Positions 52,301 through 62,000 of a DNA stretch of 64,000 nt are shown here, piece by piece (the first letter of the stretch is position 1; each line of letters opens with the position of its first letter). This DNA comes from Lachnospiraceae bacterium (lineage in GTDB: Bacteria; Bacillota; Clostridia; Lachnospirales; Lachnospiraceae): positions 31,370 to 95,369 of the forward strand of contig JAILHF010000029.1 in assembly GCA_024696005.1 (NCBI GenBank). The letters are read 5' to 3'. Both the position numbers and the translations under genes were made by a program. Below the pieces are notes generated by a model. That model did not search any database and was not told where the DNA came from. It was given only the letters and a program-made list of their open reading frames with translations.

Positions 52301-54199
52301 GCAGGGTATATTGACAGCCTGAGTGCCACAGCAGAGTTTTTGAGTTCAGACGATGAAGAGTTAGTCATAACGGCAGCCATGCAGGAAGATGCAGAGATGA
52401 TCGATATGGCTGAGGGTGAGGCTGCGATGAAGGTGGCTGAACAGAAAGCCAAGCCCGGGGATACGGTAGAACTTCCTGTTGAGATCGAAACCAACCCGGG
52501 GATCGCATCAGCTGCCCTGTCTGTGAGCTATGATGCGGCAAGCCTTGAATTGAGATCCGTAACCAAAGGATCTGTATTTGAAAACGGAACCTTTACCGCT
52601 GATGTAGATAAGAACCTGGTACAGTGGTATGATGTTTCGACGAATAAGGACACTACAGCTACAGGTACGATGTTTACATTGGAATTTGCGGTCAGAAGCA
52701 CTGCAACGGCGGGAAAGCATACTGTCAGTGTGGGATATCTGGATAATGATGAGGCAAATGTCACTAATATAGAGTCAAAGAATGTAAAGGTTGCGTTTAC
52801 AGACGGAGTTGTTGAGGTAGAGGGCGGGAGTGAAAAGGAAGACCCTGTACCTGTCGGAACGGCTGAAATAGAGACAGGCAAAGCGTCGGTCAATCCCGGA
52901 AAGACTGTGGAGATCCCCGTTCAGATCAAGACCAACCCCGGTATTGCAGGCCTTTCATTATCCGTAAGCTATAACAATGCAGTTTTGACACTTAAATCCA
53001 TTACCAAGGGCAAAGTGTTTACGGCAGGAACATTCACGGGAGATCCGGAAAAGAATCTGATCCAGTGGTATGATGTATCTTCCGATAAGAATACCACAGC
53101 TACCGGTGTATTGTTTACTCTTGGATTTGAAGCGAAATCCGACGCGGAGGCCGGGAAATACGCTGTAAGTGTCGGGCTTCTGAATGGCGCCCCTTCAAAT
53201 GCAACAAATATAGACTCAGAGAATGTTCCTGTGACATTTACGGACGGTGAAGTGGAGATCACAAGCGGAACGATCACACCGCCCGAACCGATGATCGAGA
53301 AAGAAGATCCCTTTTGCATTGCACCGGTGATCACAGATAAGACAACAGAGATCTACCTTGTCAAGGGACAGAAGTTTACCATGCCCGATACCGGCTGGAC
53401 GAGCAGCAATAAAAAACAGGTGACGGTAAGCAAGAAGGGAGTATTGACGGCAAAGAATGTCACTGCCGCTCCGGTTACTCTTACAAAAGGCGATCGTTCC
53501 ATAAAGGTATATGTGACAAAGCCTGTGATCGATAAGTCTCTTACCATAAGTGATGGAGAAGAACATCCGATCAAACTTACCTATGACACTGAGCATTTGG
53601 AAGTCTATTGGTATAGCAGTGATCCGAATGTGGCAAAGGTTGATGAAGATGGCATAGTAGAGCCTATTTCCGCCGGAACCGCTACTGTAACTGCGTATAT
53701 CAACAGCAAAGCTTATAAGTGCAAGGTGAAGGTTGTTGAAACCGAACTGTTCGGCTATAGATCCATATACCTGACGGAGGGGGCTAAAAAGCCTCTGAAG
53801 ATAAAGGGCTTGAAGAAGGCTGTTTGGGAAAGTGATGACAATACTGTTGCAACGGTGGTCAATAACAAGATCGTTGCCGGGAAGCCGGGATATGCATTTC
53901 TCAGTTCCACCTATGAAGGTAAAACCTATCATATCCACGTGTATGTAGAAGCCATCGACCTGGATATGCGCGATATCGTTCAGAAGGGGAAGAACAAGTA
54001 TACGATCACAATGGTTGCCGGTGATGATACATCAGTAGATTTTAAGTATTTAAAGCATGACTATGTATTCACAAGCAATAAGTCGGAAATAGCCTATGTT
54101 GACAAAACGGGATATCTTGTTGCCAGAAAAGCCGGAAAAGCAAAGCTTACGGCAAAAGTGAACGGAAAGACGGTCACCATAACTGTAACGGTAAAATAA
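49370..54199 (+). CDS. Secreted cohesin-dockerin protein with C39-like peptidase and ricin-type lectin domains
   Basis: A 1609-residue secreted protein. Signal LSFLLAFVLLFSQSSLFAFA and an acidic linker lead to a papain-like C39-type domain: Cys90 in AYQCMAYAFAYA, His169 in GHWVTVIGY and Asp194 in IIDPGD. Then come Fn3-like repeats (EVGFYLGTS twice), a ricin-type trefoil (~337-478), a Big2 domain (~690-775) and cohesin-like modules at ~785-921, ~1014-1151 and ~1163-1299. A two-repeat dockerin (DLTGDGSVAMGD and DVTGDGKVAMGD) lies at ~924-984. The C-terminal module (~1320-1609) starts LVKGQKFTMP. This suggests a scaffold that both binds dockerins and docks elsewhere. ATG 49370 is 7 bases after GGAGG. 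No other dockerin protein is in the window. Confidence 0.82.
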   Translation: MRRKKLFGRQILSFLLAFVLLFSQSSLFAFAEGDDECLDEPVNEVDEDENPDERTSEEEPVGTTTEEDRVVVPYDKSLLNQVGAQGAYQCMAYAFAYATTIIDKKVHSGSEYWKLIDGVWQASWPKGWSDCTDRSLKTAYDNINLNKPMVLHVSGKYRAGHEANGQYGHWVTVIGYKKTANRDALKTSDFYIIDPGDYSYAYLSDNCSDGQMRVSVTTGNNGGGGSTGSYTVANSGVTNISKTGATINATVSPMAYVSEVGFYLGTSKTNMQKHVENTTGNVKSIWYDLGTGKWTGALSAGTTYYYRIYIVSGGKTYESSIDSFMTQPNPVTPSTDIKDGGRYLIESVLSGKVIEVSNGVDTDRKQLNVWEYTNDPWQSWIAVKSGDKYILKNAYTGKAMDVYKASLDEGAAITQFTLDGSASQYWFLDKKADGSYGIVNNNSGLAVDLMGFNKENGATLGQYIYYGNNNQLWYFNELNNDDDVIYDSGYTDVTQTTARINATLPVVRSCSDVGFYLGTSPDKMEKHNETIGGRIKTIWYDLGTGKWTSALSKGTTYYYQLYCVIDGITYKTPVNNFTTLGDKIAPNIKQAYITNITQDGYSVVCEATDNIGVTKVCFPTWTEANGQDDLVSDWPNNTKATSSKGNVYYYDVKISSHNNERGTYITHVYAFDADGNKACVQLSVVVPTYVSGITLSKTSLSLKAGEAAMLTATVAPSNATLKNLEWMSDDESIATVEDGKITAIAVGKTKVHVSAQDSSGVSATCEVTVTGSSNPTPGPEDDEKAVIAVSKVSGTAGSKVEVPVSISNNPGIASAGFKIDYDKTALTLSDIKAGKVFSEGTFDGKTSTGVVQWYYAGDDEVIKTNGELFRAVFTVNSSAAKGSYDVSVGLLNGDNANFTDQNGNAVPVSFTDGKVSVGMGVKGDLTGDGSVAMGDVVKVARAVAGYITLTAEEEALADVTGDGKVAMGDVVKIARFVAGYIDSLSATAEFLSSDDEELVITAAMQEDAEMIDMAEGEAAMKVAEQKAKPGDTVELPVEIETNPGIASAALSVSYDAASLELRSVTKGSVFENGTFTADVDKNLVQWYDVSTNKDTTATGTMFTLEFAVRSTATAGKHTVSVGYLDNDEANVTNIESKNVKVAFTDGVVEVEGGSEKEDPVPVGTAEIETGKASVNPGKTVEIPVQIKTNPGIAGLSLSVSYNNAVLTLKSITKGKVFTAGTFTGDPEKNLIQWYDVSSDKNTTATGVLFTLGFEAKSDAEAGKYAVSVGLLNGAPSNATNIDSENVPVTFTDGEVEITSGTITPPEPMIEKEDPFCIAPVITDKTTEIYLVKGQKFTMPDTGWTSSNKKQVTVSKKGVLTAKNVTAAPVTLTKGDRSIKVYVTKPVIDKSLTISDGEEHPIKLTYDTEHLEVYWYSSDPNVAKVDEDGIVEPISAGTATVTAYINSKAYKCKVKVVETELFGYRSIYLTEGAKKPLKIKGLKKAVWESDDNTVATVVNNKIVAGKPGYAFLSSTYEGKTYHIHVYVEAIDLDMRDIVQKGKNKYTITMVAGDDTSVDFKYLKHDYVFTSNKSEIAYVDKTGYLVARKAGKAKLTAKVNGKTVTITVTVK

Positions 54200-54214
54200 G
54201 AATCGGATAGAGAG

Positions 54215-54252
54215 TGCGCCTTTCGTTTTCGTAACGAAAGGCGCATTTTTTT
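54215..54252 (+). terminator. Rho-independent terminator after the cohesin-dockerin gene
   Basis: TGCGCCTTTCGTT and AACGAAAGGCGCA pair perfectly around TTCGT, followed by seven T. It lies between convergent genes. Confidence 0.9.
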
Positions 54253-54287
54253 GTTATCAGATCTTGATGGTGGTGTGCACGGGATGG

Positions 54288-55475
54288 TTACGTTCCTGTT
54301 TTCCGAAATGACTCGAGTTTGTCCCGTTTATGTGTAAAGCAGCGTACTATAAAATCGATCCTTTCTTCCGGAAGTACATTGCCTTCCGCAAAGGCTTCAT
54401 GTATATTGTTTTCATCAGGTAATTTGCTGATATCCATGGCCTGCGGATCAAGGACATATCTCAGAAGCCGCTCTTCTTTTTCTAGAAAAGAGTGGGTTTT
54501 TATATCCGTAAACATTCCCGGGGTTATTTCCGGCCTGAGCTTCGACCAGAACAGACAGCTTCCGGAATCGTAGATCGGGGCCATGCCTGTAACCCTGAGT
54601 GTATCGGCATTGCGCAGTATGCCGAAGTTGTTGAAGTGCCTGTCGGTATTAGTGATCAGATAATCCAGCAATATCTCATAGTCGAAAAAGTGACGAACAA
54701 GTGCTTCGTCCAGTCCGAGATCTACGCATCCGCCCAGTATCTGATAATACGCTGACCTGCCTCCGCGGATCTTCTGTGACTGAAAAATATCATAGCCGCT
54801 GATGAATTCCATTGTATCATCTGTTATAAAATTGTCGGAAGCACAGCAAATAGCGTTTTCCTCTCCGAAGGCAAATTCGAACGTATCATATTTGACATAT
54901 GGGATATCGGTATTCTGTCTTTGGTTTATCAGAGTCACAAACTTTTCGTTCAGACTTTGCTGGCAGCCTGCTCCAAAGTTCCCCTTGACAAGAAATCTTG
55001 TTCCGTCTTTTTTGATAAGCCACTTTTTTTCCAGATCACCTTTGGTTGTGGCATCTGGGGAGTATTTGGAAAAGCGGGTTTTGGCGGGGAATTTTTTTAC
55101 GGATTCTTTTTCGGATATTATTGCAGTCGAAAAATCGTTATCAAAAAGGTTTATATCTTTCCAGGAGTAGTCTTCTTCGAAGGGTTTGAACCAATAGGTG
55201 TCATTAAGAGATAATCCGAGATTATCCAGCATAAAAATCCCGGTAGTTGAGTTGACGGAAACAAGTCGTTCTATATGGTGCCTGGTTTTTGGGACGGTTC
55301 TGTCCCTGCACCATTCTTTCAGCAGAGAGATATCTTTTTTTGCCGGAAGCGGTAATAATTCCGGGTTGATAACTCTTGCAACTTTAACAAGGGCACCCAG
55401 TTCATTGAAGAGAAGGTTACAAACCTTGTCGTTTTTATGCATCAAAACGATTCGCCGCTCCAAAAACGTCACCAC
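54288..55475 (-). CDS. HipA-like serine/threonine kinase, putative toxin
   Basis: A 395-residue protein with HipA-type kinase motifs: LVKGNFGAGCQQ near the nucleotide lobe, the catalytic loop TNTDRHFNNFGIL and the metal-binding APIYDSGSCLF. HipA kinases phosphorylate tRNA synthetases and slow growth when free of their HTH antitoxin. The gene follows an HTH gene and overlaps its end by 7 bases, the usual hipB-hipA order. The first ~100 residues are not a recognisable HipA N1 domain, so it belongs to a divergent subgroup. GTG 55475 is the track start; GTG 55472 or ATG 55442 are alternatives. Toxin function inferred from family and context. Confidence 0.8.
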   Translation of the reverse strand: MVTFLERRIVLMHKNDKVCNLLFNELGALVKVARVINPELLPLPAKKDISLLKEWCRDRTVPKTRHHIERLVSVNSTTGIFMLDNLGLSLNDTYWFKPFEEDYSWKDINLFDNDFSTAIISEKESVKKFPAKTRFSKYSPDATTKGDLEKKWLIKKDGTRFLVKGNFGAGCQQSLNEKFVTLINQRQNTDIPYVKYDTFEFAFGEENAICCASDNFITDDTMEFISGYDIFQSQKIRGGRSAYYQILGGCVDLGLDEALVRHFFDYEILLDYLITNTDRHFNNFGILRNADTLRVTGMAPIYDSGSCLFWSKLRPEITPGMFTDIKTHSFLEKEERLLRYVLDPQAMDISKLPDENNIHEAFAEGNVLPEERIDFIVRCFTHKRDKLESFRKTGT

Positions 55476-55867
55476 TCATTTCTTATTATTTTTTTGATTT
55501 TATTATTCCTGTAGTCGGATGCTATGCTTCTGCAATACCATTTGATATCACTTATGTCAATCTCTCGTGGGAGCTGTGCTTTGGCAGCATACTGTCTGTT
55601 CTTTATTATGAATAAGATATCGAAAGAACCGTCTTCATGAAGAGATATTCTTTCGTGCCGTCCGGAGAAGTTCATTACGGGATATTTGGGCTCGGGATTA
55701 ATCTTTCCTTCCAGAACAAGGATTTTCTGTATCATTTCTACGGTATACGCGGGAGGCACGGATTTACCATATTCCCATCGCTGAATGGTCCTTAGCGGGA
55801 TATTGAAATAATCACCAAATTTCTGCTGTGACATATGCAATTTTGTGCGCATTTCTTTAATGGTCAT
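55469..55867 (-). CDS. HTH-type regulator, putative antitoxin of the HipA-like kinase
   Basis: A 132-residue protein. The N-terminal ~55 residues form a Cro/C1-type HTH (KLHMSQQKFGDYFNIPLRTIQRWEYGK). The C-terminal part is a small domain with several beta strands (ERISLHEDGSFDILFIIKNRQYAAK) that I do not recognise. ATG 55867 follows GGAGAG; the track start at 56182 is upstream of the promoter and cannot be right. It is translationally coupled to the HipA-like gene. A perfect palindrome between its -35 and -10 suggests it represses its own operon. Confidence 0.8.
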   Translation of the reverse strand: MTIKEMRTKLHMSQQKFGDYFNIPLRTIQRWEYGKSVPPAYTVEMIQKILVLEGKINPEPKYPVMNFSGRHERISLHEDGSFDILFIIKNRQYAAKAQLPREIDISDIKWYCRSIASDYRNNKIKKIIRNEW

Positions 55868-55887
55868 ATCAAGCTCTCCTGTCACTT

Positions 55888-55918
55888 GAATTGTATCAAT
55901 TTGATACAATTCTGTCAA
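55888..55918 (-). promoter_or_regulatory. Promoter with palindromic operator for HTH-HipA operon
   Basis: On the minus strand: TTGACA (55918-55913), 17 bases, TACAAT (55895-55890). The perfect inverted repeat GAATTGTATCAA-T-TTGATACAATTC (55888-55912) fills the spacer and covers the -10. Confidence 0.78.
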
Positions 55919-55958
55919 GTTGATTATCGTGCATATAAATGTGCATATATGGAAAAGA

Positions 55959-56009
55959 TCGCTTTCGGCGAAGTGAACATTGACTATAGATTGAGACGAA
56001 GAGTAAAAT
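55959..56009 (+). promoter_or_regulatory. Promoter of the SLH/LRR giant gene with TCGC-N5-GCGA element
   Basis: TCGC TTTCG GCGA (55959-55971), 8 bases, TTGACT (55980-55985), 18 bases, TAAAAT (56004-56009). The layout matches the promoter at 49254. Just upstream is a direct repeat GTGCATATA (55929 and 55941). Confidence 0.7.
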
Positions 56010-56069
56010 TGTATCTGAGGGCGCGTTCGGCGCGAATTCTGACATTTTACACGGATAGGAGAGAAAAAC

Positions 56070-59000
56070 ATGAAGAGAAAGATGTACAGATGGTTGTCGT
56101 CAGTTATGCTCATCGTCCTGCTTTTTGCCGAAGCGGGTAATCTGCCTGTTGTTTGGGCGGCGGGTGATGAAGATGGGGGCACTGAGGATGTGGTGAGTGA
56201 AAATGGTGATAATTTACCGGAACCGAAAGAAGTGAGTGAAGACCCACTCGATGATGAGGGGTCACAGGAGCCGGAAGCTGTTCAACCGGGTGAGGTCACC
56301 CGGTTGGAGTGGTGGCGGATGCTGATAGAAACATTTGGAATGACGGTCGAAACAGATAATTATCCGGATAATTATTTCTGCGACCTTAATTCGTCTTTTG
56401 AATATTATAGAGATATCATGGTGGCAACCGAATTCGGCCTTGTTGATGTAGAGGCCGGAGACGCGATTAATGTCGATGAAGCTGCAACGAGAGAATTTGC
56501 CGCTCACAGTCTGAATGTCTGCCTGGGCTTTCAGAGGGATGAAGACACAGGATACACCTTTTCAGAAGCTGATTCTGTGGAATATCCGAATGATATTCAG
56601 ATTGCGATCGATAAGGGCTGGTTCACACTGAATGACGGTAGTTTTGAACCGGATAAGCCTATAACGAGTGCTGAAATGACAACATTGAAGGAATATGCTC
56701 AAAATGTCCTGAAAGAAAGGGAGATAGATCCTGAGAAAGAGAATTCATGGGTATTTGCGGATGGCGTTGTTGATATTACGAAATCAACAAATGCTTTTAT
56801 GTCTGATGTAGATGAATTTACATTATCGGATTGCCAGGCGGCTCTCGAAACAGGAAAAATCTATGGTTTTCTGGTGGATGGGGATCCGGTCGTTCGCAGG
56901 TTTGTGGAAATAAATGCAACCGAAAATGAAAAAGAGTATGTTGTAAAAACGGAATCGGTTTCTTCAGAGGAAGCATATGAATCTATAAGCATTTCAAATG
57001 AAGGGCAAAAGCTGAATCTGAAAAATGCTGTCCTTTGCGATCCGGATATGGAATTACAGTATGTAGTTGGAGGAACATTAGAGGAAAACTTCGAAGACGG
57101 AGTTGTGTATGACACTGTTAGTGAGCTGAATAACAGGGATGTAAGTGCGATCATAGTAACCAGGGAATATGATATACCGACCAGGGTTATGAAAGATCAT
57201 GAAATCGATCTGGGCGGCGGTAAGAAGGCTGTTTTGTCGTTTACGATCGGAGATCCTTTCATTGATAAAGATATTGATTGCATGAAGATTCTGTCATATA
57301 ACCAGAAGGCATATATTCAGGTGAGCATTCCTGTTACATTTTCCTGTAACGTAAGCCTGGATGTATTAAGTGATATCGGAGTATCTCCCAAAATGGATCT
57401 GGCTTATCTGCCGTTGGCAGGTGGCATAGGCTATATAAAAACTACCTTGGAGATGACGCTGAAGGGAAGCGTACTTATCAGTTATGTTCAGATGCTTACT
57501 GTCGGAGTTTCCTATTCAGCAAGGGAAGGATTCAGTGTATATAAGAATTTTTATAAGGAAAAGTTTACCATAGAAGCAAAAGCGGAGGCGTCTATAGGAA
57601 TAAAGGCATCCATTGGTTTTGATCTCGGAGTTTTGAAAGGCGAAGCATACGGAAAGTTTGGGGGTGAGGCTGTAGCGGAGACTAAATTCTACGATGATGG
57701 AAAGAATCCGGTAAATTGCGCACAGGTTTACGCATGGTTGTATCTGAAATATGGCTACAAAGCTACCTTTGATTATTGGCTGGATAAAAAATCATGGGGG
57801 GACGAGGTTAATATCCTGACTCGTAAAAACAGTCCTGTAAAAGTATGTCTGCATTTTGAAGATGGTGTTAAAGTTGCAAGATGTACTAGGGAGAATGCGA
57901 AAAACGGTGAAATAAACGGCAATACTACGAATGGAATATATAAATACTACACGCCAATCAATTCGCGATATGCTGTCGGTGGCGGAAATACCGGGTATGA
58001 TGAGAGTGGTAAGGAATATACCCTTTTCGAAACATCTAAAGATGAAGATTCGAAGACATGCACTGTTACGAAGTATAACGGTAATGTTTCGGCATTGAGC
58101 ATACCTTCGGAGATTGATGGATATAAAGTCATCGGAATTGCGGCTAATGTGTTTAAGGGACGTTCGGAATTAGTGTTTGTTAGTATGCCTGATACAGTAA
58201 CGAAGATAGATAACTATGCTTTTTCAGATTGTAGTAATCTTGAAGTGGTTAAGCTTTCAAAAGGGCTTACAACACTTGGGTATAGTGCATTTAATAATGA
58301 TGACAAGATAGAATCTATCGAAATACCAAAAAGCCTGGCAACAACAACTACGGATGTTGGTTTTTATGAAGCACGAAAAGGCCCTTTTAACAGTTGCGAC
58401 GGGTTGAAAACTATAACATTCGAAGAGGGAACAACCAGGATACCTAACTTTTTGTTCGCACATTGCCCGGGTATTGAAACGATAACAATACCTGATACTG
58501 TCACGTTGATTAACGATAATGCTTTCCTGGATTGTCGGAATCTGAGAAATGTAATCATTCCGGATTCTGTCGAAACAATAAATGGATGGGCTTTCTCGGG
58601 ATGCATCAGTCTGGCTAGCATTGCTCTTTCTGAAAATCTTTCATACCTTGGGGAAGGTGCATTTTCCGGCGATGTATCTCTTGCAAGCGCTTTTATACCT
58701 AAAAGCTTAAAAACAACAAAAGAGCACTATTGTGGTGGATACAGTGTGCAATTAGGGCCATATGCAACTGCTGAAGGGCCACTTAACAATTCGGGACCGT
58801 TCTCGGGTTGTGATAATCTCAGGGAAGTTTTGTTTGAGGAAGGGACAACAAAAATACCAGCATATCTTTTCGCTCACTGTAATGGTATAGAAGAGATTGA
58901 AATTCCTGGTACAGTAACTGAAATTGGAGCACAGGCATTTGATCAGTGTCAATCATTGAAGAAAATAACATTTAACAGCGGGTTAAATGGTATATGCGCT

Positions 59001-62000
59001 GCAGCATTTGCCAACCTTACAAGTCTGACTGAGTTAAACCTGCCTGCAAGCCTTGTCTGGACTGAGCCTTGGGCTTTTGCGGGATGCAGCAAAATTACAG
59101 AAGTACAGCTGCCTGAAAAGCTCAAGACTATCGGAGGTGGAGCCTTTTGTTATTGTTCTAATTTGGAAAAAGTGACTGTCGATAAAGTGCTTAACTATGT
59201 ATACTGTGGCGATGGAATACTTGATTCCCAAAAAGGAGCTTTTCTGAATTGTGAGAATCTTAAAGAGATTGTTATAGAAGATGGGATGAAGGAGATTCCG
59301 GAATATTTATTTTCAAAATGCTCGGGTCTTGAAAATATTTCAATTCCTGATTCTGTTGTAAAGATAAATGCGAATGCCTTTGAAGAGTGTACAAAATTGC
59401 AAGAGATTACGATACCGGCTAAATGTACATATGTGGGGAATTCAGCATTCAAGAACTGTAAAAGTGTAAAAGAAATAGTATTCCCTAATAGTATTACCGG
59501 CATGGGAACATATGTAATGGAAGGCTGCTCCAGTCTGGAACGTGCGGTGTTGAATGATACCCGTGTTAATATTACTGCGGGAACGTTTTTGGATTGTACG
59601 GCGCTTAAAGAAGTTGTCATTCCCGATACGGTTGAGGCGATTAGGGAAGATGCGTTTAGAAGATGCTATGCATTGGAAAAAATAGTAATTCCACCTAGAG
59701 TTACCATCATTGAAGCGAGTGCGTTTAGGGGATGCGAAAAACTTAAAGAAGTTGTTTTTAACGATAAGCTTTCTACCATAGGAGACTATGCTTTTCAGGC
59801 GGATCCTTTATTGGAAGAGATAAGCCTGCCGAATAGTGTTGCTTCGATAGGTAGGAACTGTTTTGCCGTCTGTGACAGCTTAAAAGAAATAAAACTAAGC
59901 ACAGGAATTACGGCAATCCCTCAATATGCATTTTATCAGGATCCGGCACTGGAGAGTATTGTGTTGCCATATTATGTTAAGTCGATAGGGGCTTATGCCT
60001 TTGCTGACAGTGTGGCATTTAAAGAGATTACTATTCCAAGAAATGTGAGTAGTATAGCTACAAATGCATTTTCTTATAAGGACAAACTTACTATTTATGG
60101 TATAACCGGTACTTATGCGGAAACTTTTGCTAATGATAATGGTATAAAGTTTGTTAATCGGGAGGTAAACGCAACGGAAGTGAAGTTTACCGAAGATATG
60201 TACACGATTTATACGAATTCCACACTTCGGCTACCTTATTCAGTAACGCCGGAGGATTACACTGATGAAATGACATGGGCGATCAGCAAAGGATCGGATA
60301 AGGTGTCGCTTACCGATGGCGTGGTTAAAGGGCTGAAAGTAACTGATAAAGACGATCCAGCTGTAATAAAGCTGACGGTAGGTGACAAACTTGCTTCATG
60401 TAAAGTCGTGGTACTTCAATCCGTGACTAGCCTTTACTTAAACAAGTCTTCACTAACGATGAATTCCGGAGACACTGAGCAGTTAACATGTAGTGTGTAT
60501 CCTGATTCTGCCAGTGATAAAACCGTAAGTTGGAGTAGTTCTGACTCAAATATAGCCAGCGTGGATGAAAATGGAAAAGTGACTGCTGTAGCTGCAGGTA
60601 CTTGCACCATCACGGTAACCGCCAATGACGGTGGCGGGGCGAAAAACAGTTGTGCGATTACTGTAAAAGGCGCCGCTCATCATCCGCAGAATGCAGAGGA
60701 GATGCAAAGCAGCCATCCTTATGAGAAGAATTGCTCTGATATCTGGATATACAAGTCTGAAGGCGCCGGAAATATATGCATTACTTTTTCTGAGGAGACT
60801 AAACTCGAAGAGGATACAGAGGGCGATTATATCCTGATCAAGGATAAAGATGGAAATCTGATCGGGAAGTATTATGGAACAGATCTGGCGGGAAAGACCG
60901 TTACTGTTCCGGGAGATACGTTCTGGCTGCAATTGGTAAGTGACGCCATTGATAGCAAAGATTATGGATTTTCAGTGACGAAAATAGATGAAAATGTGAA
61001 TCTTGTAGGAATTACAGGACTTTCTGTTACGCCTGAAACTATTACTTTAAGGGAAGGAGAGAGCGGCGTCGTTACGGCTTCCATTACGCCTGCAAATGCA
61101 ACTGATAAATCTGTTGCCTGGAGTTCATCTGATACTTCCGTTGCAACGGTCAGCGGTACCGGACTTTCTGCTGTCATAAATGCAGTAAAGGCAGGAACTA
61201 CTTCTATAACGGCTAAAGCCGGTGGTTTTACAGCTACTGTTTCTATTATTGTGGTTGATGAAAATGAACCAATAGCGGAAGTTGAGAGCATAAGCATATC
61301 TCCGAAAGAGATCACCATGGTAACAGGAATATCAAAACAGTTTAAGGCTGCCATAACTCCTGATGATATTGCAGATGCAGCAATAAGCTGGAGTAGCAGC
61401 AATGCTTCCATAGCATCTGTAACCGGTAACGGACTTGAGGCGGAAGTCAGTGCGTTATCTCCCGGAACTGCAGTCATTACCGCGACTGCAGGCAGTGTGA
61501 GCGCAAAGGCTACTGTGACGGTTATAGATGCGGAAGATGATCCTGATCATATTTATGTGTCAGGGATTACTTTATCTCATGCCAAAGTAAATATGATGGA
61601 GGGTAAAACTCTTTCTCTTGAAGCCGAGGTATCACCTTATAATGCGTCCGATTCGGAATTGCGCTGGGAAAGTGATAATGAGAGCGTTGCTACCGTTGAC
61701 TGGGATTGGGATACGACAGAAAAAGCTACAGTAACGGCCAGATCGGAAGGAACGGCCACGATAACGGCATACGCTACCGATGGCAGCGGAGTGTCTGCAT
61801 CGTGTACTGTAACGGTCAGAAAAGAAGGTTCCGGCGGACCCGGTGAGGCGGAAGACGGCAAGGTATACGTGGCGGCCAAGGGGAAAGCTGATGTCGGAAG
61901 CGTGATAAAGGCGAGTCTGAGTGCAAACATAGCTTCGCAGATCAAAAAGTATACCAGCAGTGATAAGAAGATCGCGTCCGTTACCGGGAAAGGCATAGTA

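Noticed and set aside
55929-55949. Direct repeat GTGCATATA with 12-base period upstream of the SLH/LRR gene
   Set aside because: Could be a regulator site but has no counterpart at the otherwise similar promoter at 49254; too little to call.
58080-60130. Regular repeats that might suggest a CRISPR or tandem DNA array
   Set aside because: They are degenerate leucine-rich-repeat codons in one long ORF, without identical repeats or unique spacers.
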